Shown: positions 26,877 through 36,024 of the stretch, piece after piece
Layout: the number at the start of each line of letters is the position of its first letter
How positions within the stretch are numbered: position 1 is the stretch's first letter
From: RHLJ01 sp965601955
GTDB lineage: Bacteria > Bacteroidota > Rhodothermia > Balneolales > Balneolaceae
Assembly: GCA_965601955.1 (NCBI GenBank)
Contig: OZ271855.1
Span: 930,001 to 994,000 of the forward strand
Length of the DNA stretch: 64,000 nucleotides
Direction: 5' to 3'
The notes under the pieces: generated by a model
The model's database searches: none
Told to the model about the DNA's origin: nothing
The model's input: only the letters and a program-made list of their open reading frames with translations
Translations under genes and position numbers: made by a program

Positions 26877-26958
26877 GACGTTCAGAAGTTTAAATCAAGT
26901 TTCTTGTCTTGAATTACTGCTTTAAGATAGTTGAAGGCATGAAATAATCATAAGCGAA

Positions 26959-27402
26959 TTATGAAGTCACAATCTTATAGATCTCATTTAAATCTTCGTT
27001 GCTCAATCGCTTTTTAATAAGGTCTATCTTTTGAAAAGATTCTAAAGGAATGATAGGCGCTCCAATCCTTGATCCGAGTTCATATAGCAGCAGTGATTTC
27101 TTAAAATAGATATCCGCATCACTATCATTCGTTATGCTTGCTCTTTCAAACATCAAGTCCGCAATTAAAAAAATGAACTCAGGATTACCAGGATGTTTTT
27201 TTGCAAAAAAGGTGTACAAATCTTTTAGGTTGAAATCATTGAAGTCCCTTTTGTCATCTATTTCGAGATTGTTCAATGACTTATCAATGAGAGTCAAAGC
27301 ATCTTGCTCTTTTCCCTCCCTTTTTTTCATTAGCACCATCTCTAATACTTGGAGGAATTGTTTTAGCTGTCTCATTAAATAATCCTGAATCATATCACTC
27401 AT
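26959..27402 (-). CDS. Small helical protein, DUF6483-like
   Basis: The product has 147 residues and is almost wholly helical. The N-terminal pattern D-Y-L-M-R-Q-L-K-Q-F-L-Q-V-L resembles DUF6483 proteins, with a later A-L-x-L-I-D-K-S-L-x-N-L segment typical of the same group. There is no signal peptide. The function is unknown. It is divergent from the aconitase gene, with 78 bases between the starts. Confidence 0.6.
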   Translation of the reverse strand: MSDMIQDYLMRQLKQFLQVLEMVLMKKREGKEQDALTLIDKSLNNLEIDDKRDFNDFNLKDLYTFFAKKHPGNPEFIFLIADLMFERASITNDSDADIYFKKSLLLYELGSRIGAPIIPLESFQKIDLIKKRLSNEDLNEIYKIVTS

Positions 27403-27480
27403 AAAATAGTTGCTTCAAAAGATAAAGGAAGAAAAGATTCGTATCTTCCGACCCTTTTTTGAAATCTTTAAACCACTGAG

Positions 27481-30186
27481 ATGAGCGATAAATTTAAGAG
27501 TACTAAAAAGACATTTGATACAGGGAATGGAGAAGCTGGTTTTTACAGCATACCGGAATTAAAGAATTTAGGGTATTCGAACATTGATGCACTGCCTTTT
27601 TCAATCAAGATTTTGTTAGAAGCAGTATTGCGTGAGAATGATGGATATGCTATTACTGATGAAGACATCGAAACCCTTGCTACTTATAATGCGGCAAAGC
27701 CGGAAGGTGAAATTCCTTTCAAACCCTCCAGGGTAGTTCTTCAGGATTTTACCGGGGTACCAGCAGTAGTAGATTTAGCAGCTCTTCGCTCAGCAATGGA
27801 AAGAATGGGTGGAAATCCCAATGCTATTAATCCTCAGGTTCCCGTTGATCTTGTTATTGATCACTCTGTTCAGGTGGATGCCTTTGGCCAGGAATATGCG
27901 TTTATGTTCAATGTGGAAAAGGAAATGGAGCGCAATAAGGAGCGCTATGAGTTTTTGAAATGGGGAAAAGAAGCCTTTGATAACTTTCGCGTTGTTCCTC
28001 CGGGACGTGGTATTGTTCACCAGGTGAACCTGGAATATTTGGGACGTGGTGTATTCTTAAGAGATGAAACTGACGGTACAAGAACAGCATATCCGGATAC
28101 CCTGGTAGGAACCGATTCTCACACTACCATGATCAACGGTTTAGGAATTTTAGGATGGGGCGTTGGCGGTATTGAAGCAGAGGCAGCAATGCTTGGCCAG
28201 CCTATTTCGATGTTGGTTCCGGAAGTTGTTGGAATGAAATTGACCGGGAAGCTCAGAGAAGGAGTTACAGCAACTGATTTAACACTTACCGTGACTCAAA
28301 TGCTTCGGAAGCACAAAGTAGTTGGTAAGTTTGTAGAGTTCTATGGTGATGGTATCAGTAACATGAGCCTTCCTGATCGTGCAACCATTGCTAATATGGC
28401 GCCGGAATATGGGGCTACGATGGGATTCTTCCCGATCGACGAAGAGTCACTACGCTACATGAGAAGAACCGGCCGTTCAGAAGAATTAGTACAACTGGTA
28501 GAAAACTATACCAAAGCACAAGGGCTATTCAGAACGGATGATACTCCGGATCCGGAATTCACTTCTACTTTGGAGCTGGATTTGAGTACTGTAGAGACTT
28601 CATTAGCAGGACCTAAACTTCCACACGACCGAATTGCCCTTCATAATATGAAGCCGGCTTTCGAAAATGCGTTGGTGAGTGATAATCCAACAATGGGATT
28701 CAATCTTTCTGAAGATAGGTTAACAAATAAGGGTCTTTACAAGAATGGCCAGGAGATCGAAATGACTCACGGTGATGTTGTTATTGCGGCCATTACCAGC
28801 TGCACCAACACATCTAACCCAAGTGTGATGTTAGGTGCAGGAATTGTTGCTAAAAAAGCTGTTGAAAAAGGATTAACAGTTCCAGCTTATGTGAAAACTT
28901 CTCTCGCTCCTGGTTCTCGGGTTGTAACCGAATATTTGAAGGAAGCCGGGCTTACTGAGTATATGGACAAACTTGGTTTCAACCTGGTAGGCTACGGATG
29001 TACTACCTGTATTGGAAACTCCGGGCCGCTTCCTGTTCCTGTTGAAACGGCAATTCGTGAAGGAGACTTAATTGCAGCAGGCGTCCTTTCAGGAAATAGA
29101 AACTTCGAAGGACGAATTCATCCATGGGTGAAAGCAAACTTCCTTGCTTCTCCTCCGTTGGTGGTTGCTTATGCACTAGCCGGTACAGTTCATATTGACC
29201 TGAATAACGATCCTCTTGGTCAGGATAAAGATGGCAATGATGTATATCTGAAAGACGTCTGGCCAACAACTGAAGAAATTGCAGAGCACTTAGACAATGC
29301 AATCCGACCTGACTTGTTCGAAGAATTGTATTCAGACATTTTTGAGTCTCCGGCTTGGGAAGAAATTCCGGTAGCAGGTGGAGATCTGTTCAACTGGGAT
29401 GAAAAATCTACTTATATCCAGGAGCCACCATTCTTCATGAATATGAGTGAAGAAGCCAAGCCAATTTCTTCTATCGAAGGAGCTAGAGTATTAGTGAAGG
29501 TAGGGGATTCAATCACTACTGATCATATCTCGCCAGCAGGTAATATTAAGGAAGATGCACCAGCAGGAATTTTCCTGAAGGAGAATGGCGTAGAAAGGGA
29601 AGACTTCAATTCTTATGGCTCCAGGAGAGGAAATGACCGGATCATGACCCGCGGAACTTTTGCTAACGTGCGCTTCAAGAACCAACTGGCACCAGGTACT
29701 GAAGGAGGGTTCACAAAGTATCATCCAACTGGTGAGGTAACCACGATTTTTGAAGCTTCATTGAAGTACAAAGAAACGAATACTCCATTGATTGCTATTG
29801 CAGGTAATCAGTATGGAACGGGTTCATCTCGCGACTGGGCAGCAAAAGGTACCAATCTACTTGGTGTAAAAGCTGTAATTGCGGAGTCTTATGAGCGTAT
29901 TCACCGCTCGAACCTGGTTCAAATGGGTGTGCTTCCTCTTCAATTTAAAGAAGGAGATAATCCGGGCACCTTAGGGCTTGATGGTTCAGAAACATTTACC
30001 ATCCATCTATCTGATGATATTAAAGCGAGAGGTGAAGTAGAAGTAACTGCTGTGAAAGAGAATGGGGAAAGCTTCAACTTCACAACCAGAAGTAGAATAG
30101 ATACCCCGGTCGAGGTTGATTATTATCGCAATGGTGGGATTCTTCATACTGTTCTTCTCGATTATTTAAAAAAGAATAAGTCTTAA
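27481..30186 (+). CDS. acnA: Aconitate hydratase, AcnA/IRP type
   Basis: Aconitase interconverts citrate and isocitrate in the TCA cycle. The product has 901 residues, the normal length for the AcnA/IRP1 class. The [4Fe-4S] ligands are Cys441 in SCTNTSNP and Cys507 and Cys510 in GCTTCIGNSG. The C-terminal swivel domain has GSSRDWAAKG. A strong terminator follows the stop codon, so it is probably monocistronic. Confidence 0.97.
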   Translation: MSDKFKSTKKTFDTGNGEAGFYSIPELKNLGYSNIDALPFSIKILLEAVLRENDGYAITDEDIETLATYNAAKPEGEIPFKPSRVVLQDFTGVPAVVDLAALRSAMERMGGNPNAINPQVPVDLVIDHSVQVDAFGQEYAFMFNVEKEMERNKERYEFLKWGKEAFDNFRVVPPGRGIVHQVNLEYLGRGVFLRDETDGTRTAYPDTLVGTDSHTTMINGLGILGWGVGGIEAEAAMLGQPISMLVPEVVGMKLTGKLREGVTATDLTLTVTQMLRKHKVVGKFVEFYGDGISNMSLPDRATIANMAPEYGATMGFFPIDEESLRYMRRTGRSEELVQLVENYTKAQGLFRTDDTPDPEFTSTLELDLSTVETSLAGPKLPHDRIALHNMKPAFENALVSDNPTMGFNLSEDRLTNKGLYKNGQEIEMTHGDVVIAAITSCTNTSNPSVMLGAGIVAKKAVEKGLTVPAYVKTSLAPGSRVVTEYLKEAGLTEYMDKLGFNLVGYGCTTCIGNSGPLPVPVETAIREGDLIAAGVLSGNRNFEGRIHPWVKANFLASPPLVVAYALAGTVHIDLNNDPLGQDKDGNDVYLKDVWPTTEEIAEHLDNAIRPDLFEELYSDIFESPAWEEIPVAGGDLFNWDEKSTYIQEPPFFMNMSEEAKPISSIEGARVLVKVGDSITTDHISPAGNIKEDAPAGIFLKENGVEREDFNSYGSRRGNDRIMTRGTFANVRFKNQLAPGTEGGFTKYHPTGEVTTIFEASLKYKETNTPLIAIAGNQYGTGSSRDWAAKGTNLLGVKAVIAESYERIHRSNLVQMGVLPLQFKEGDNPGTLGLDGSETFTIHLSDDIKARGEVEVTAVKENGESFNFTTRSRIDTPVEVDYYRNGGILHTVLLDYLKKNKS

Positions 30187-30202
30187 ATAAAGAGTTAAGG
30201 CT

Positions 30203-30240
30203 AATCCCTGGTTAAATAAGAGCCGGGGATTTTTTGTTTT
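30203..30240 (+). terminator. Terminator after aconitase
   Basis: AATCCCTGG (30203-30211) pairs with CCGGGGATT (30223-30231) with one G-T pair, followed directly by a T-rich tract. It is a classical rho-independent terminator for acnA. Confidence 0.85.
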
Positions 30241-30298
30241 TCTGAATTGGAAAAAGCATCTTCCAAAACTTTTGATCAGAAAAAGTCAGGCTTGGTAC

Positions 30299-31432
30299 AT
30301 GGCAGAAAATTTTAAGCACATGCAGTTATTACTTCATGCCATTGAAGGCATAAATCGTACGATGGAGCTAAAGGCTCTTTTGTTAAAGTGTATGAATTCA
30401 GCCTGCCAGTTGATGGAAGCAGAAGCGAGCTCGCTTATTCTCATTGACGAGGTAACCGGAGATCTCCAGGTAAGTATTCCCACCGGGCCAATTAAGGATA
30501 AAATTACGGGTATGACCATCCCAAAAAACAAAGGTGTTGCGGGCTGGGTGCTTCAAAATAAAAAGCCATATATCTCAAATTCTCTAGGCGATTCTGACAT
30601 CTTTTGGAAAGATCTTAGTAGTGAATTCAACACGCGGAATATAGTTTGTCTCCCACTAATGAACTCGCAAGAAGAGGCTATCGGGGTAATCCAGGTTTTA
30701 AACAGAGAAGGAGGAAAAGACTTCAAGGAAGAGCAAATCCCTCTATTCGAAACCTTAGCAGGCCATATTGCCCTTTCTATTGAAAAGGTGAAAGAAGTAG
30801 ATGATCTGAAAAAGAAAATAAAGGATAAAGAAGACCGTCTAAAAGAAGTTCACCAGGGACTAAAAAGTAATTTAGGTGCTATAAATGCGCTGGTTCAGCT
30901 GGAGATTCCAAATGTTGAGAATGAGCATGCTCAATTTGTGATGAAGGCTACGGGCACAAGGATTGAGGCGATTGCTAATGCACATCACATACTTTACAAC
31001 CAGGAAGAATTTGAATACATCGATCTGGGCTTGTATTTGGGAAGGCTGACCTCCATGACCACCGAGATTTTTGAGAATGAAGAGAAGGAGATAAGCCTAT
31101 TGCTGGATATGGATAAGATTGCTTTAAAGGCGAGTGTAGCCCTTACGGTTGGTCTTATTGTAAATGAGGTGCTCATTCATATGTATAATGATGCATTTAA
31201 AGATAGCAACTATGGCAAAATAGCCCTCGCGGTAAAAAAGGATGAGCAAAATTGTGTAGCCATCAGTATTTCTGATGACGGCACCGGCCTCGATTCCATT
31301 TTGGACGGAAGCGAAGAAGATTCACTAGCATCGGTTATCATCAAAACGTTGGCAAGCAAGCTGGATGCTAACCTTACCCAAAGAAGAAACGACGAAGGTG
31401 GAACGACCTTCAGCATTATATTTTATATCTAG
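30299..31432 (+). CDS. GAF-domain sensor histidine kinase, HisKA_2-like
   Basis: I start at the ATG at 30299 (377 residues); a TTG at 30272 is in frame but has no ribosome binding site. A GAF domain (about 10-160) is followed by a coiled coil, then a HisKA_2-like segment E-V-H-Q-G-L-K-S-N-L with His185 as the likely phosphoacceptor. The ATPase domain shows D-D-G-T-G-L and G-G-T-T-F-S-I. Its N-box reads NEVLIHMYNDAF, so the second Asn and the usual K-H pair are changed. ATP binding may be weak. It is cytoplasmic, with no response regulator nearby. Confidence 0.75.
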   Translation: MAENFKHMQLLLHAIEGINRTMELKALLLKCMNSACQLMEAEASSLILIDEVTGDLQVSIPTGPIKDKITGMTIPKNKGVAGWVLQNKKPYISNSLGDSDIFWKDLSSEFNTRNIVCLPLMNSQEEAIGVIQVLNREGGKDFKEEQIPLFETLAGHIALSIEKVKEVDDLKKKIKDKEDRLKEVHQGLKSNLGAINALVQLEIPNVENEHAQFVMKATGTRIEAIANAHHILYNQEEFEYIDLGLYLGRLTSMTTEIFENEEKEISLLLDMDKIALKASVALTVGLIVNEVLIHMYNDAFKDSNYGKIALAVKKDEQNCVAISISDDGTGLDSILDGSEEDSLASVIIKTLASKLDANLTQRRNDEGGTTFSIIFYI

Positions 31433-31443
31433 TCCTTTTTTCC

Positions 31444-32865
31444 ATGGAAGGAAACAGAATTGCTAAACTTCTGTCCGGCCCTATTCTATTCTTAGTTATT
31501 AGCAGTTTAGCTGGTTTCCATAATGAGCAGGTGGTTATGCTCGGGATTGTAGTTTGGATGCTAAGCTGGTGGATTACCAATGTGGTTCCGATCGGTGTGA
31601 CTGCTCTCCTTCCTATTATTTTATTTCCTTTGACCGGGATTATGGTGTTGAGAGAAACCACCATCAACTATGCGAACCCTGTAATCTATCTATTTTTTGG
31701 GGGCTTTGTGATTGGGCTTGCCATAGAGAAGTGGAATCTTCATAAAAGGATTGCCCTAAATATCATGAATGCCGCGGGGGAAAAGCCCTCCAGGGTAATT
31801 TTGGGTTGCATGCTGGCTACCGCTCTCCTTTCAATGTGGATTAGCAATACAGCTACTACGGTTATGATGCTTCCAATTGGACTTTCTGTTGTGGCATTGT
31901 TGAAGGATAAATTGAACGAGGATAAAGAGGCACATAATTTTGCGCTCACTCTTATGCTTGGAATAGCCTTTGCGGCTAATATAGGAGGTATTACCACGCT
32001 GATAGGTACCCCGCCTAACCTTGTTCTGGCCAGTTTGGTTGACGAAGCAGGTTTGCCTCCCCTGGATTTTGCCAGCTGGTTTTTCTTTGCGGCACCGTTA
32101 GTGATCGTTCTATTCGGTTCTGTGTATTTAGTAAATACAAAAGTAGTCTATCCTGTGAAGATCAAAGAGCTCAAAGGCATTAGAAGCTTAATTAAGGATG
32201 AGCTTAAGCAGATAGGCTCAATGTCTAAAAGTGAGCGCAATGTGCTAATTGTTACCGTTGCAACAGCACTCTTATGGATTGCTCGTTCACAGATAACGAA
32301 ATTACCTGGCCTGGAAGCTTTGAATGATACCATCATTGCTATCTTTGCTTCGGTGATGTTGTTCATCTGGCCGTCGGGGAAAAGGACAGAACCCTTATTG
32401 GTTTGGGAAGATACCAAAAAGCTTCCCTGGGATATTCTTCTTCTTTTCGGAGGAGGAATTTCTTTGGCAAAAGGGATGGAGGTCACCAATATTGTTGGTT
32501 TGTTAGGTGAGTGGATCAGTTCGAGCATAGCTCCGAATCCACTATTAATCATTCTTGTTGTTTGTGCTTTCGCTGTATTTCTAACGGAAATAATGAGTAA
32601 TGTAGCTTTGGTAGCGGTGTTTATTCCTGTTTCTTTTGTGATAGCAGAAAGCTTTGGGCTGAGTGACTTGCAGCTAGCTATTCCACTTACCATTGGGGCA
32701 AGTTGTGCTTTTATGTTTCCTATCTCAACCCCGCCTAATGCAATCGTATTTTCAAGCGGTCATATTAAAATGGGAGAAATGGCACGGGTTGGTATCATCC
32801 TCAATACTCTTTGTATCCTGATTATTGCTTTGTACAGCTACTTTTTTGAGGGGTATTTTTTCTGA
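31444..32865 (+). CDS. DASS family sodium/dicarboxylate-type transporter
   Basis: The product has 473 residues and is very hydrophobic, with about 11-12 membrane segments. The two family hairpin motifs are S-N-T-A-T-T near residue 135 and T-L-I-G-T-P-P-N-L-V near 190, with a mirrored S-T-P-P-N-A-I-V in the second half. SLC13/DASS proteins import dicarboxylates, citrate or sulfate with sodium. The link to aconitase two genes upstream suggests a TCA acid, but the substrate cannot be read from the sequence. Confidence 0.9.
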   Translation: MEGNRIAKLLSGPILFLVISSLAGFHNEQVVMLGIVVWMLSWWITNVVPIGVTALLPIILFPLTGIMVLRETTINYANPVIYLFFGGFVIGLAIEKWNLHKRIALNIMNAAGEKPSRVILGCMLATALLSMWISNTATTVMMLPIGLSVVALLKDKLNEDKEAHNFALTLMLGIAFAANIGGITTLIGTPPNLVLASLVDEAGLPPLDFASWFFFAAPLVIVLFGSVYLVNTKVVYPVKIKELKGIRSLIKDELKQIGSMSKSERNVLIVTVATALLWIARSQITKLPGLEALNDTIIAIFASVMLFIWPSGKRTEPLLVWEDTKKLPWDILLLFGGGISLAKGMEVTNIVGLLGEWISSSIAPNPLLIILVVCAFAVFLTEIMSNVALVAVFIPVSFVIAESFGLSDLQLAIPLTIGASCAFMFPISTPPNAIVFSSGHIKMGEMARVGIILNTLCILIIALYSYFFEGYFF

Positions 32866-32894
32866 TAGCTGTAAGCGGACAGTTAGCAGCTATC
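32864..32894. terminator. Hairpin between convergent genes
   Basis: GATAGCTG (32864-32871) pairs with CAGCTATC (32887-32894). It lies exactly between the stop codons of the DASS gene and the convergent monooxygenase gene, so it can act in both directions. A T-run is not present on either side. Confidence 0.5.
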
Positions 32895-32896
32895 AA

Positions 32897-34066
32897 TCAA
32901 ATCCACCAACTCTCCAGGCCACGCATAGTAAAAAGCTGAGCTGTTTTATTTTGGAAGGCAGAACCAGACATTACCTTTGCTATAGCCTTCTTGAATCCGG
33001 GGATTCGGCTTTTTCTGCCCATTCTCATATTCAATTCTGCACGTCGGGCGACTTTTTTTGCAATAGGTTTTTGTTTGCTCTCATACACAAATAGATCAGC
33101 GATGGGAAGGTCTTTAGAAATCCCCCTGCAAAAAGACATGACATTGGCGAGGTGCCAGGCATCCAGCCAGCCAAGATTCATCCCTTGCCCTCCAATCGGG
33201 CTTACAATATGAGCTGCATCACCCACCAGGAGCACCCGGTCTTTAACAAAACGCTCAGCAAGATAATGCTGCACACCAAAAGCACTCATCATAGTGTTGG
33301 TTTGATGATTTACCCTGGATCCGGTTCTTTGCTCAATAAGTTGAGAAATTAATTCCGGTGTAGGTTCTGAGATATATTCATCGGTCTTTACTACCCACCT
33401 TCTTTTTTTATTCGGAATGGGAAAAGACTCTACCAATCCATGTTTGGTCAGGTAGATAACCCCATCATTTCCGAAAGAGGTAGTATCATCAAAATCACCC
33501 ATGATGTAGGTGTCCGGATATCTTTTTCCATGGAATGGAATCTCCGAAGCTTCTCGGACAAAACTATCCTTTCCATCACAGCCAATTACATAACCTACTT
33601 CAAAGCTGTGGACTTGCCCTTCTATTTCAACCCCTAGAGAAACATGATCAAATTCCTGGTTTAAGGCTACAACCTCTGCCCCTTGTATCAAAGCTCCGGG
33701 GCACCTTTCCAGAAAGTGCTCTCTCAGTATTCGCTCGGTTTCAAACTGAGGGTTTATGAGCACATAATTGAAGGGTGGAGGGCAATGTTCAAAGCTGATT
33801 GCTCCCATCTCTTTATTTCCATCATGAGCAATACCTCGTTTTACCTGCAAGCCACTGCTGATAAAATCACCGGCTATTCCGAGCTTTTCAAAAAGCTCCA
33901 TTGAAACAGGATGGATACCTAGAGATCGTGTATCAGTAATCTCTTCCTTTCTCTTCTCGAAAATGGTGCAGGGAATACCTAGGTGATGCAGGCACAAGCC
34001 CATGAAAAGGCCCACAGGTCCCCCACCTACTATGACTACATCTTCAACCTTCATCTGTTTTATCAT
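32897..34066 (-). CDS. FAD-dependent monooxygenase of a type III PKS cassette
   Basis: The product has 389 residues. The N-terminal dinucleotide fold reads GGGPVG (14-19). The later FAD motif GDAAHIVSPIGGQGMN is typical of group A aromatic hydroxylases. The start at 34066 overlaps the methyltransferase by 23 bases; the ATG at 34054 would overlap by 11. The order polyketide synthase, methyltransferase, hydroxylase matches cassettes that make modified alkylresorcinols or quinones. It probably hydroxylates the ring made by the first enzyme. Confidence 0.88.
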   Translation of the reverse strand: MIKQMKVEDVVIVGGGPVGLFMGLCLHHLGIPCTIFEKRKEEITDTRSLGIHPVSMELFEKLGIAGDFISSGLQVKRGIAHDGNKEMGAISFEHCPPPFNYVLINPQFETERILREHFLERCPGALIQGAEVVALNQEFDHVSLGVEIEGQVHSFEVGYVIGCDGKDSFVREASEIPFHGKRYPDTYIMGDFDDTTSFGNDGVIYLTKHGLVESFPIPNKKRRWVVKTDEYISEPTPELISQLIEQRTGSRVNHQTNTMMSAFGVQHYLAERFVKDRVLLVGDAAHIVSPIGGQGMNLGWLDAWHLANVMSFCRGISKDLPIADLFVYESKQKPIAKKVARRAELNMRMGRKSRIPGFKKAIAKVMSGSAFQNKTAQLFTMRGLESWWI

Positions 34067-34751
34067 GGATTAATAATAAGCGAAATGGATACAGAGATTC
34101 TACCCTCCATCCCGTTGTTGTTAGTTGTGCCAACTCCGTATGTGTATAACTACGTTTTATAGAAGCGAGTCCGTCAACGGTTACGAAAGAGTTTCTGAAA
34201 AACAATCTTGAATATGCATGGTAAAGCATGAAGCCCAGGTCACTCCGCTTAATGTCATTAAAGACGACCAGTTTTTTTGCAAGAAAAGAGGAATCTGATA
34301 TTAGCTCTGAGGTTTCCGATTCCGATAGATGATGGAGGAGATTATTGGATATCACGAAATCAAATTGTTCATGCTTCTTTACCAGGTCAGAGGAACTGCA
34401 GTTTAAAAAACTTACATGCTCATTTTCGGGAAGATGTTGAACATATTCGAGGGCACGTTGATCAGTTTCTATCGCGGTAATCTCGAGGTTTATTCCATCT
34501 GCCTGAGCCCATTCCGAAAGTGCGAAGGGAATATCTCCTCCTCCAAATCCTATATCCAACAAGGAATAAGTATCCTGACGATTTCCCATTTGGGGTTTTA
34601 AGTAGGCAGTGTATATACGCCTCCAGCCAGCCAGGAACGAATTGATGGATGCAAAATGGCGATATGTCCGGAAAAGCTTATCCGGGTTACAATCCGGCTT
34701 GTCCATTTCTTCAATGAGCTCAGGCTGACGATGACGGAGGTAAACGGGCAT
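34044..34751 (-). CDS. Class I SAM-dependent methyltransferase of the PKS cassette
   Basis: The product has 235 residues. SAM motif I reads LLDIGFGGGD (64-73), followed by the acidic E at the end of strand two (A-I-E-T-D). The pattern resembles UbiE-type methyltransferases. It starts two bases after the synthase gene and overlaps the monooxygenase gene, so the three are one operon. It probably methylates the polyketide product on oxygen or carbon; which one is unknown. Confidence 0.86.
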   Translation of the reverse strand: MPVYLRHRQPELIEEMDKPDCNPDKLFRTYRHFASINSFLAGWRRIYTAYLKPQMGNRQDTYSLLDIGFGGGDIPFALSEWAQADGINLEITAIETDQRALEYVQHLPENEHVSFLNCSSSDLVKKHEQFDFVISNNLLHHLSESETSELISDSSFLAKKLVVFNDIKRSDLGFMLYHAYSRLFFRNSFVTVDGLASIKRSYTHTELAQLTTTGWRVESLYPFRLLLIHDKTDEG

Positions 34752-34753
34752 GA

Positions 34754-35854
34754 TCAGGATACTGAAGTAAATAAACCGGACTCGATGGTTAGCCCTGGGC
34801 CAAAAGCGATAGGGAGCACTTTAGTACCGTTTTGAGGCGATTTTCCTAAAATATTTTCCAGGACAAACAGCACCGTAGCACTGCTCATATTCCCATAATT
34901 GGCCAGCACTTCTCTTGAAGATTGCACCTGCTTTTCATCAAGTTCCATTGCTTCAACCACTTTGTCAATAATAGCTCTGCCCCCGGGGTGGATAGCCCAG
35001 GTTTCTACCTCTTCTTTGGTTATAGAGAACTCATCTAAAAGTGGCGTGATGATATTGCCCAGGTTTGATTCGATAATGTCCGGTACATAAGAAGATAAGA
35101 TCATATCAAAACCGGTATCGCCGATGGTCCAGGCCATGTCTTTCTCACCTTCATAAGCCAGGGAAGCGGCAAAGCCATCCATTCGATATCCTTTATTTGC
35201 AGGTTCTTTGGATGAAACCAGTACTCCGGCGGAACCATCCGCAAAAACTGAAGCTGCAACCAGGTTATCGAGGTCGGTTTTATTTTGAAAATGGAGCGTA
35301 CATAGCTCAGTGCAAATAACCATTACTGTTGCATTGGGGTCCGCCTCACAAAAAGCTTTGGCCATTTTTAAAGCAGGAAAAGCAGCATAGCATCCCATAA
35401 AACCAAGGTGGTAACGTTGAGTGGAAGGGTCTAATCCCAATCCCTTTACCAGTTCAAAATCCGGACCCGGCGCGTAAAACCCGGTACAGGAAACAGTGAT
35501 AACATGACTGATATCTGAAGCAGAAACAGAGGGGTTTCTTTGCAACAGGTTTTGCCCAATTTTCAGGAAGAGCTGTTTGGATGCTTCGGTATAAATGGTG
35601 TTCCGTTCTTCTGTAGTAGGCCCTTCTGCTTCATCACTAAAAACCCGGTTGAAGAAAGAGTCAGGTGATTCATCCAGCGCGTCATCTAATACAGTATGCC
35701 TTTTCTCTATTCCCGAATGACCATAGATGGCATGAAGGATGGCTCTTACTTTGCGGTCCTGACCAAGTTTTTCTTTTAGGATATCACGAGCCAGGTTCTG
35801 CTCAAAAGACATCTCGGGATTTGCAGAAACTATATCATGGATAAACACTGGCAT
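34754..35854 (-). CDS. Type III polyketide synthase
   Basis: The product has 366 residues of the chalcone/stilbene synthase superfamily. The catalytic triad is Cys155 (in GFMGCYAAFP), His289 (W-A-I-H-P-G-G) and Asn322 (NYGNMSSAT). Bacterial relatives condense fatty acyl-CoA with malonyl-CoA into alkylresorcinols or alkylpyrones. It heads the three-gene operon. A divergent T9SS gene lies upstream, with about 170 bases between the starts. Confidence 0.95.
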   Translation of the reverse strand: MPVFIHDIVSANPEMSFEQNLARDILKEKLGQDRKVRAILHAIYGHSGIEKRHTVLDDALDESPDSFFNRVFSDEAEGPTTEERNTIYTEASKQLFLKIGQNLLQRNPSVSASDISHVITVSCTGFYAPGPDFELVKGLGLDPSTQRYHLGFMGCYAAFPALKMAKAFCEADPNATVMVICTELCTLHFQNKTDLDNLVAASVFADGSAGVLVSSKEPANKGYRMDGFAASLAYEGEKDMAWTIGDTGFDMILSSYVPDIIESNLGNIITPLLDEFSITKEEVETWAIHPGGRAIIDKVVEAMELDEKQVQSSREVLANYGNMSSATVLFVLENILGKSPQNGTKVLPIAFGPGLTIESGLFTSVS

Positions 35855-36024
35855 GGATGAGGATAAAGGTTTGTAATGAAAATTAGAACCGCTGTTTTGA
35901 CGGGAAGGTTCGATTTTAGAGTCTGGTTTAAATCCAGGTGAAAAAGCTTCTTAACTTATTAGCTGACAAAGGGTTGTTTTGTAAAATGAAAAGGCGTATC
36001 TAAAACATAATCTTGAGAGCCACC

